Positions 57,907 through 64,000 of a DNA stretch of 64,000 bases are shown here, piece by piece. Made by a program: the position numbers and the translations under genes. Origin of the DNA: Lysobacteraceae bacterium (GTDB lineage Bacteria; Pseudomonadota; Gammaproteobacteria; Xanthomonadales; Rhodanobacteraceae). The stretch is from NCBI GenBank assembly GCA_028871555.1, contig JAGWNA010000009.1:1-64000 (forward strand). The letters run 5' to 3'. The notes under the pieces were generated by a model, which was not told the DNA's origin, searched no databases, and was given only the letters and a program-made list of their open reading frames with translations. Within the stretch, counting starts at the first letter, position 1. Every line of letters starts with the position of its first letter.

Positions 57907-58584
57907 TCATTGCCGCGTGGCCGCGGCAATGGAATGGAAGATGTCGCCGTACAACTTGTAGAAGTGGTTGGCGCAGTGGATCAGCATGCGGCGGTCCTGC
58001 TCGTCCTCGAGCCGGTTGACCAGGCCCTCGTAGAAGCCGACATGCTGCTGGTCGAGGGCGCCGTGGGAGGTGAGGTAGCGCATGGCGTTTTTCGGCAGGC
58101 CGAGGGTGTGCTGGACGGCCCCTGCCGCGCGGGTGGCCAGCGCCGCGCTGGTGCCTTCGAGCACGAACACCATGCCGAAGAACCCGACGGGATTGCGTCG
58201 CTGGATCGTGTCGTGCGCGTACGCCACCATCAGTTCGGTGGCCGGCATCGGGTCGGCGCGCTGCACGGTTGCGGCATCGCCGCCGCAGGCGGCGATGTCG
58301 TCGAGAATCCATGCGTCGTGGCCTTTTTCCTCGTCGATGTATTCGATGATCGCCGGCTGCATCCAGCGCAGGCGCTCGGGCAGGTGGTAGCCCGCACCCA
58401 TCAGCAGCGGCACCGTCTGACGGACGTGATGGTAGGCCTGCCCCAGGAAGGTCACATATTCGGCGAGCGTGACGTTGCCACACAGCGCGCGCTGGATGAT
58501 CGGGATGGCGAGGAAGGCGTTCCGGCTCGTTTCGGTGCCGGACACCAGTTGTTCAAAGGTCGACGCAGTGTGCGTGGGCTGCAT
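57907..58584 (-). CDS. TenA/heme-oxygenase-like iron-containing redox protein
   Basis: A 225-residue all-helical protein of the TenA/heme-oxygenase-like fold. Candidate metal ligands are H in GQAYHHVRQTVPLLMGAG, E/E/H in IIEYIDEEKGHDAWILDDI and later H in HGALDQQHVGFYEGL, matching the di-iron oxidase/oxygenase (HDO) pattern. It overlaps the ligase gene by 32 bp on the same strand. In this cluster it may oxidise a ligase-activated acyl substrate. Start ATG 58584 gives MQPTHTASTFEQLVSG. Confidence 0.78.
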   Translation of the reverse strand: MQPTHTASTFEQLVSGTETSRNAFLAIPIIQRALCGNVTLAEYVTFLGQAYHHVRQTVPLLMGAGYHLPERLRWMQPAIIEYIDEEKGHDAWILDDIAACGGDAATVQRADPMPATELMVAYAHDTIQRRNPVGFFGMVFVLEGTSAALATRAAGAVQHTLGLPKNAMRYLTSHGALDQQHVGFYEGLVNRLEDEQDRRMLIHCANHFYKLYGDIFHSIAAATRQ

Positions 58585-60043
58585 GAAGGGCTTCCAGTGC
58601 GGTGGTGTAATGGCGCGCGATCGCTTCGCGATCCAGGCTTCCCGAGCCACGGGCCAGTCCGTTGGCCGCCGAAAAGGCGGCCTCGGCCGGGCACCATGCA
58701 CGGACGCGCGCGTAGTCGGGAAGGCGGGCGTTGGCCGCCGCCACGGCGTGCTCGATCAGGTTCCGGTCTGCGGCGGGGTGCGGCACGATGACGGCGACGT
58801 TGCTTGCGCGTCCCTCGCCGAATACGGCGGCCTGCATGATCGCTGCACTGCTGGTCAGCTCGCCTTCCACCCATTCCGGAGCGACGTTGCGGCCGAAGGC
58901 GGTGGCAAAGGCGGTCTTCTTGCGGCCCACGACATGCAGATAGCCGTCCTCGTCGAAGCGGCCCAGATCGCCGGTGGGCCATTCGATCCGGGTGAACGGT
59001 TCGCCGCCCAGATACCCGCCGAACAGTTCGCCGGCGACCATGATCTCGCCGTCATCGGCGATCCTGACCCGGACATGGGGAAGCGGCCGGCCGACGCTGC
59101 CGACCCGGTCCGAGCCCGGACGGTTGAGGCTCACCACCGAAACCGCCTCGGACAGGCCATAGCCTTCGTAGACCGGGAAACCCAGTTTCCGTGCGCGATC
59201 GATCAGCGTCGCGGCGCACGGCGCACCGCCCACCGCCATGAAACGCAAGGTGCCGGGCAATCCGGCGCCGGCCGCTACCGACTCCACCAGCAACTTGAGC
59301 AACTGCGGTACCAGGATGGTTGCCGTCGGTGCGTAACGATGCAGCGCGGCGATCAGCAGCTCGGGCTTCACGCTGCTCGATCCGCTGAAACCGCAGGTGG
59401 CCAGCGAAGGCAATGCCGCGCGACTGCCGCTGAACAGCGGTGCGTAAACGCCGCCGATGTTCTCCAGCAGGGTCGACAGCGGCAGCAGCGAGAGGCTGCG
59501 ATCCGTCGCGCTGGCATCCGCCGCATGGGCCAGCGCAAGCGTCACCTGGGCGATCGCATGGCCGGACAGGCAGACGCCCTTGGGCTGGCCCGTGGTGCCC
59601 GACGTGTAGGTGATCTTGCGCGTGTCCGGCGGCAGTTCGCCGGTGCCCCTGCTCGAGCGCCGGAACAGGAACAGCGTCCTGCCGGCGACTTCCAGCGGGC
59701 CGGCCGCGGCCAGCCCGGTCAGCGCCTGCAACCGCGCCGGCTGGTCGCTGACGACGAGGTCGGGATCGGCATCGCCGATCAGATGCAGCAGCTGGGCGTC
59801 GGTGAAGAAGGGCGGAATCGGGACGCACACCGCTTCCCGCTGCGCCAGTGCCAGGTCGACCACCGCCCAGGCACAACTGTTGTCCAGCAGCAGCGCCACC
59901 CGCTTGCCGTCGAGCGCATCGGCCACAGCGACGATGGCCTGCTGCAGGGTCGCGTAATCGAGTTCCGTGGCGTCATCCACCAGCGCCGTCTGCGCGCCTC
60001 GCAGCCGGGCGTGATCGGCCACGCGTTGCAGGATCCGTTGCAT
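58553..60043 (-). CDS. AMP-dependent synthetase/ligase
   Basis: A 496-residue ANL-superfamily adenylating enzyme. The AMP-binding signature is ITYTSGTTGQPKGVCLSG, then VYEGYGLSEAVSVVSLNRPG, WPTGDLGRFDEDGYLHVVGR and KKTAFATAFGRNVAPEWVE, so the catalytic core is complete. The C-terminal Lys domain is short. It activates a carboxylate, probably a fatty or aryl acid, to an adenylate or CoA thioester. Translation is coupled to the upstream thermostable-hemolysin gene (ATGA). No carrier protein gene is in the window. Confidence 0.87.
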   Translation of the reverse strand: MQRILQRVADHARLRGAQTALVDDATELDYATLQQAIVAVADALDGKRVALLLDNSCAWAVVDLALAQREAVCVPIPPFFTDAQLLHLIGDADPDLVVSDQPARLQALTGLAAAGPLEVAGRTLFLFRRSSRGTGELPPDTRKITYTSGTTGQPKGVCLSGHAIAQVTLALAHAADASATDRSLSLLPLSTLLENIGGVYAPLFSGSRAALPSLATCGFSGSSSVKPELLIAALHRYAPTATILVPQLLKLLVESVAAGAGLPGTLRFMAVGGAPCAATLIDRARKLGFPVYEGYGLSEAVSVVSLNRPGSDRVGSVGRPLPHVRVRIADDGEIMVAGELFGGYLGGEPFTRIEWPTGDLGRFDEDGYLHVVGRKKTAFATAFGRNVAPEWVEGELTSSAAIMQAAVFGEGRASNVAVIVPHPAADRNLIEHAVAAANARLPDYARVRAWCPAEAAFSAANGLARGSGSLDREAIARHYTTALEALHAAHAHCVDL

Positions 60044-60780
60044 CAGCGACCACCGCAGCACGACTGGGCCGGTGCGCCGATGTCGCGAGCCTGCAGCGAC
60101 ATGTCGCGCAACAGCGCCCGCAACATGGGCTGGCTGTGCGATACGTGGTGGTGCAATTTCTGGTAGCCGGAGTCGATATTGCCGGCATACACGAACGGGT
60201 GTGCAGCGTAGTAGGAGCCCCATGCCGCGCCCTTGTCGGCGAGCTGCCCGGCGCGGGCCTCGACGAGTCTCACCGGGTTCATGCCCAGGCGCTGGAACGC
60301 ATTGACCAGAGGCCTGATCGCGGTGAACAGGACCCAGCGATAGCCCAGCGTGTGCAGGAAGATGGTCAAGGCCGCGATCACCCAGCGCGCTTCCCCGGCG
60401 TGGCCCAGGGCGAGGTTTCCCACTTCGACGATGCTGCGGCGTTCGATCGTGCTGCCGGTATGCGAAGCAATCACTTCGTGGGCGGGACGGGAAAGATATT
60501 GTTCGGCGAACAGCGGCTCGATGCAGCCATCGCGGTAGCCCACCGCGGCACGCTGGTGGTTGTCGTCACGAAAGCTCAGCAGTGTCGGGCAATACGACTG
60601 AACGTCGGCGCCATAGGCCTGGCGGAATGCGTGATGGATGAATCGTTCGACCGCATTGCGTTCCTGGTGTCCGTCATCGACGATCCTGACGGAAATCGGT
60701 GTCTGCAATTCGGACAGGATCGGCTGGACCCCTTCCAGGATGCACGGATCGCTGTCGAGGTTCGTCGGGGGGAAAGGCAT
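60043..60780 (-). CDS. Thermostable hemolysin family protein
   Basis: A 245-residue protein of the thermostable-hemolysin (delta-VPH, PF12261) family. It has VERFIHHAFRQAYGADVQSY, CPTLLSFRDDNHQRAAVGYR, EQYLSRPAHEVIASHTGSTI and NLALGHAGEARWVIAALTIF, with a GNAT-like acyltransferase look (FTAIRPLVNAFQRLGM). The name comes from a Vibrio protein; a lytic role here is doubtful, and the operon with an AMP-ligase, a di-iron-like protein and an SDR suggests acyl-metabolite synthesis. It is the first gene of the cluster. Confidence 0.8.
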   Translation of the reverse strand: MPFPPTNLDSDPCILEGVQPILSELQTPISVRIVDDGHQERNAVERFIHHAFRQAYGADVQSYCPTLLSFRDDNHQRAAVGYRDGCIEPLFAEQYLSRPAHEVIASHTGSTIERRSIVEVGNLALGHAGEARWVIAALTIFLHTLGYRWVLFTAIRPLVNAFQRLGMNPVRLVEARAGQLADKGAAWGSYYAAHPFVYAGNIDSGYQKLHHHVSHSQPMLRALLRDMSLQARDIGAPAQSCCGGR

Positions 60781-60955
60781 GCTGGCGTTTCACGCTATGG
60801 GTATGGATGCAGTCCGCTTAGCGGGATTCGTGCCAACCGTCCATGTCATTGAGTCGCGATGTAAAAAATCGTTATCCGGGTACTGGCCGAGGCAGCAAAT
60901 CCTGCAGTACGCAAAAATTGTCTGCACGGATTGTCGATGGCTTGCCGGCAGCCGG

Positions 60956-61462
60956 TCAGGGCTGCGGATTTGCCGGGCATGCCTCCGGATCCTGTCCCGT
61001 GGCCGGAGCGGACAGTGAAATCAGCAGCACCGTGCGGACGCTTGAATCCACATGGCAGGGCCAGACATAGCCGATGGCACCCGGGGTTTCGGCCACAAAG
61101 CGCACGACCGCCTTTTGCGATCCGAGCACGTAGGGCGGACTGGTGCCCTGAAAGTACTGCCGGTTCCAGTACTCCTGCAGCTGCGCATCGCGCATGTCGA
61201 TCAGCACATGGGAGAAAGCGTCGCGCAGCGGATTGCCGGGCGGCAGGTTGACCGGAATGAGTCTGCGGCCATCCGGGCCGATGAAGATCTTCTTCAGATA
61301 AATGGCACGCAGCATGGCCTGGTCGAACGAGACGCGCGGTGCGCGACCGGAAACGATCACCGCGACCTGCGTCTCGCCCGCCGGCGCGGGCATGCTGCCG
61401 GCCAGCAGCAAAACGCCAAGGAGGAGCGATGCCGCCGGCAGCCTTGGGCGTGGATGCGACAT
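60956..61462 (-). CDS. Phosphate-binding-protein-like exported protein
   Basis: A 168-residue exported protein (signal RLPAASLLLGVLLLAGSMPA). The mature part, AVIVSGRAPRVSFDQAMLRA, then YLKKIFIGPDGRRLIPVNLP and VVRFVAETPGAIGYVWPCHV, matches half-size PstS-like proteins (VNxxPGAIGY motif). It lies 5 bp downstream of a porin gene on the same strand and opposite a HAMP-type sensor gene. The trio recurs in proteobacteria and probably senses or takes up phosphate or a similar oxyanion. Confidence 0.82.
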   Translation of the reverse strand: MSHPRPRLPAASLLLGVLLLAGSMPAPAGETQVAVIVSGRAPRVSFDQAMLRAIYLKKIFIGPDGRRLIPVNLPPGNPLRDAFSHVLIDMRDAQLQEYWNRQYFQGTSPPYVLGSQKAVVRFVAETPGAIGYVWPCHVDSSVRTVLLISLSAPATGQDPEACPANPQP

Positions 61463-61467
61463 CGATC

Positions 61468-62577
61468 TCAGAACAGCACCGCAACGGCGGCAAGCCAGCC
61501 GCTGGGGGACAGCTCCGCATTGTTCACGCCATCGCGCCGTTCGAGCTTGAGCACGATGCCGGGCTGCAGGTGGAAGTTGAGCGCCACGACCCGGACCGTC
61601 GTGCTCTGCGGCGGTATGGAACTGCGATAGTGCTCATACCGGCCAACCAGATAGAGGCGTTGCGCCAGGGGGATTTCCGTCTGCAGGAAACCGCCGTATT
61701 CAGCGGGGACGTTGGCGCCCGCGCTGGTGCGATGGATACCTTCGCCGCTGAGGTTGAAGTGTTCGCCCGACCAGCTGAAATCGAGGCCGACGAGACGGTA
61801 GCGCTGGTTCGGCTGCCTGATCGTGTAATCGATATACGATGCGCCGACACTCAGCCGGTCGTCGAGCATGTGATACAGCACACGCCCGCCCACGGCATGC
61901 TGGAAGTTGTTCCTCAGCGAGCTGTCGGCACCGAATGCATCGTAGGCAAGATCGCGGTTGCGCGCCGGCTCCAGGGACTTGCTGTCATCGGCGAACAGCC
62001 AGTAGTCCAGGTCATGGTGGAGAACCGTCACGGTGCCCAGCATCATGGCTCCGGTGGCGTGCTGGGAAAACGCGGCGGTGGTCACCAGCGGACGCGAGAC
62101 GGTCCACACCAGCGGATCGGCATGGATCAGGTTCCACTGTCCGACCGGCGTGAGGAACTTGCCGAAACGCAGGGTGATCCCTTGATGGGCGAGGTAGTCG
62201 ACGTACAGGCGCTCGACGTCGATGTCGGAGTCGCGGCGGGTCGACTGACCGCCATTCACGGACAGCACATTGCTGGCCTCCACCTCGGTGAACAGCTTCC
62301 AGCGGGTTCCGATGCTCTTGGTCAGGAACAGGCTCAGATCGTTGACGGCGAGGGTGGTGCGATGATCGCGCACGTCGTAGTAGTGCACATTGGCGTAGCC
62401 GCCGATCCGCAGACCCTGCTGCGGAAAGTACAGCCCCTGGCCCAACTGATAAGGTTGCGCCTGCCAGGCGGCATCCGTGTCGGCAGCGCGGACCGGGCGA
62501 ATGCCGGCCAGCGCGATCAGGACCAGCCAGGCGGCGATCACGCCGTGGCGTCGCGGGTGGCGTGCCGGGGATCTCAT
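61468..62577 (-). CDS. Outer-membrane porin-like beta-barrel protein
   Basis: A 369-residue protein with a signal (GVIAAWLVLIALAGIRPVRA, cleavage before ADTD). The mature chain shows alternating strands such as GLRIGGYANVHYYDVRDHRT, LYVDYLAHQGITLRFGKFLT and GRYEHYRSSIPPQ, ending in aromatic-rich LAAVAVLF, the pattern of a 14-18-strand porin close to phosphate-selective OprO/P types. It is cotranscribed with the PstS-like gene. Start ATG 62577 is chosen from the signal peptide. Confidence 0.8.
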   Translation of the reverse strand: MRSPARHPRRHGVIAAWLVLIALAGIRPVRAADTDAAWQAQPYQLGQGLYFPQQGLRIGGYANVHYYDVRDHRTTLAVNDLSLFLTKSIGTRWKLFTEVEASNVLSVNGGQSTRRDSDIDVERLYVDYLAHQGITLRFGKFLTPVGQWNLIHADPLVWTVSRPLVTTAAFSQHATGAMMLGTVTVLHHDLDYWLFADDSKSLEPARNRDLAYDAFGADSSLRNNFQHAVGGRVLYHMLDDRLSVGASYIDYTIRQPNQRYRLVGLDFSWSGEHFNLSGEGIHRTSAGANVPAEYGGFLQTEIPLAQRLYLVGRYEHYRSSIPPQSTTVRVVALNFHLQPGIVLKLERRDGVNNAELSPSGWLAAVAVLF

Positions 62578-63046
62578 GATGGCTTGTGCATGCGACGGGA
62601 ACCCAGAGCAGTGGAGCGGGTGTGCCGGCAGTGGCCCGGATGACCGCCAGCAAGCTGATGCGGCCTTGCGCGCATGCATCATGGCTGCAGGGTATGCCAG
62701 CTGCCGCCCGGACCGATCCGGGATCGGCCGGGTGACGTCCGGCGGGACTTTATCGGGGATGCCCGCAAAGTGCCAGCAAACCGGTTTGCCGATGCATGAC
62801 CGAGGCAAGCTGCGGCGGCGGCCTCGGCGCGTGCCCGATCCGGTTGCCGCAATCATCGCCACGGGCGACAACCGCCGTGCTTGCCGAGGGCGGCGGCCTC
62901 GGACACACTCGACCCGGCGCGCGGCCCGCGCCACCTGTGCGACTTGCCTCGTGGCTGCGGCTGCGGTCCTGGCGGACATCTCCCTGGTCGGGTTGGGCAT
63001 TCATGGGCAGGCATCATTCATCATGTGCTGATGGCGGAAACAGGCC
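62578..63046. other. Divergent intergenic region
   Basis: About 470 bp between the porin gene and the sensor gene. It must hold both promoters. I see no gene, repeat or RNA in it. A stop codon at 63029-63031 in the sensor frame excludes a longer start. Confidence 0.5.
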
Positions 63047-64000
63047 GTGACGACACGCCAGGCGCTGTTGCGCGTGCTGTTCGGCCTGCTGCTCGGCTCC
63101 ACCCTGGTCATCGGGGCGTTGTCCTTCTTCGAGTTCCGCCGCGCCCTGCAGCTGGAGATTGCCGGCAATCTCCAGTTCGGCGCGAGCACCGTGATGCAGC
63201 GCATCGATACCTTCCTGTTCGCGCACATGGAAAACATGCGGGTCTGGCGCAACCTCGAGGTGATGCAGGACATCCGCGTCAACGATGTCGACAAGCGCCT
63301 CTCGCACTTCCTTTCCGACTTGCGCGCCGGGCAGGGCACGGTCTACCAGGCATTGCTGTGCACCGATGCCACCGGACGCATCGTGGCGGCGAGCGACCCG
63401 GCGCTGATCGGTCGTCAGGGACCGGTCGCCGCCGCATGGGAGAAAGTGACAGGCGCGACGCTCAACAGCGTGTTCATCGAGCCGGTGCATGGGCATGCCG
63501 GTGATGCGGTTGTCCTGCGCACGGCGATTCCGAACGCTTTCGGCCAGGGCACGATCGGCAATCTGTATGCGTTGCTCGATCGCCGTGCGGTGCTGGATCT
63601 GCTGGACCAGGCGGTGGCCGGCGGGCCGGTCAGCCTGCTGCTGCTGGATCGGGAGAGGCGGGTGATCGCAGGGTCGGCGGTGCTGCGTCGAAGTCTCGAC
63701 CTTTCCCGCTTGAAGCTCAGTCACTGGAGCGTTCCCGAAGAGGGCTCCGTCTCCTACATCCATGACGGCGCGGTGCTCGGCTACCGCTCGCTGCTGGTCG
63801 GCGCCGCCACGTCCGCGGGCTATCAGCAGTTCAAGGGACTGGGCTGGCACATCCTGATGGTCGAGCCGACCAGCATCTCCTTCTGGCCGGTCTGGCGCCT
63901 GCTCTGGGCCATGCTGGTCGTGCTCGTGCTGACGCTGCTGCTGGGGTTCTGGATCTCCTCGCGGCTGGCCGCCCGCATCGCGCAGCCGGTCGTGGCCCTG
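63047..64000 (+). CDS. Membrane sensor protein with Cache-like domain and HAMP start (truncated by window end)
   Basis: The 318 codons present start at GTG 63047 (an in-frame stop precedes it). A first membrane helix is ALLRVLFGLLLGSTLVIGAL; the periplasmic part (~40-285) has VYQALLCTDATGRIVAASDP, typical of double-Cache sensors, and RSLLVGAATSAGYQQFKGLG near its end. The second helix is WAMLVVLVLTLLLGFWISSR, followed by RLAARIAQPVVAL, the start of a HAMP domain. The output domain (histidine kinase or GGDEF) lies beyond the window. It is divergent from the PstS-like/porin pair. Confidence 0.82.
   Translation, partial: MTTRQALLRVLFGLLLGSTLVIGALSFFEFRRALQLEIAGNLQFGASTVMQRIDTFLFAHMENMRVWRNLEVMQDIRVNDVDKRLSHFLSDLRAGQGTVYQALLCTDATGRIVAASDPALIGRQGPVAAAWEKVTGATLNSVFIEPVHGHAGDAVVLRTAIPNAFGQGTIGNLYALLDRRAVLDLLDQAVAGGPVSLLLLDRERRVIAGSAVLRRSLDLSRLKLSHWSVPEEGSVSYIHDGAVLGYRSLLVGAATSAGYQQFKGLGWHILMVEPTSISFWPVWRLLWAMLVVLVLTLLLGFWISSRLAARIAQPVVAL

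Overview
The window is high-GC DNA of a gammaproteobacterium, most likely a member of Xanthomonadales, and Rhodanobacteraceae (Rhodanobacter/Dyella-like) fits best. The evidence is the type II secretion operon in the Xanthomonas xps order (E-F-G-H-I-J-K-L-M-N-D), the many GTAGGAGC-type REP hairpins, and the general gene repertoire. I found no rRNA or tRNA genes. The window ends inside a gene.

Region 1 (1-12.3 kb) is a defence/accessory island. It opens with a CRISPR array of 81 intact 36-bp repeats plus one degenerate terminal repeat. A leader, cas2 and a cas4-cas1 fusion follow, which is the adaptation module of type I-G (formerly I-U). The interference cassette upstream has collapsed: the first ~165 codons of cas3 are joined directly to the last ~96 codons of csb2 (cas5-6), so the rest of cas3, csx17 (cas8), csb1 (cas7) and most of csb2 are missing. 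Three toxin-antitoxin-like modules are packed between and around the cas remnants: vapBC, an XRE regulator with a broken hipA, and phd-vapC. A HIRAN-domain gene fragment is translationally coupled to the cas3 remnant, and an intact HIRAN paralogue lies 1 kb away.

Region 2 (12.4-25.2 kb) is mostly housekeeping: a large REC-GAF-PAS-GGDEF-EAL protein, isocitrate dehydrogenase (icd) followed by its kinase/phosphatase (aceK), a TraB/GumN protein, glutathione-dependent formaldehyde dehydrogenase, an exported methyltransferase, rluE, tatD and an ECF sigma factor.

Region 3 (25.9-33.6 kb) is a run of exported redox proteins: a Tat-exported multicopper oxidase, a SCO-like protein with no cysteine, a 615-aa exported protein of unknown family, a terminator, a canonical SCO1/SenC protein, a cytochrome c fused to a periplasmic-binding-protein-like domain, and a 2OG-Fe(II) oxygenase-like protein. 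This is the best candidate here for an undescribed metabolic or metal-handling system.

Region 4 (33.7-45.2 kb) is a MITE-like element and the complete type II secretion operon gspEFGHIJKLMND. GA-rich inverted-repeat elements sit at four consecutive gene junctions and lengthen the leader peptides of GspG, GspH and GspI.

Region 5 (45.2-64 kb) holds hrpB, a membrane-bound GGDEF-EAL protein, a triple REP array that encodes the C-terminus of an M28 aminopeptidase, a secreted PKD-domain metalloprotease-like protein (a likely type II substrate), a flavoprotein, a four-gene cluster (thermostable-hemolysin family protein, AMP-dependent ligase, heme-oxygenase-like protein, SDR), and a phosphate-binding-protein-like/porin pair divergent from a truncated HAMP-type sensor.
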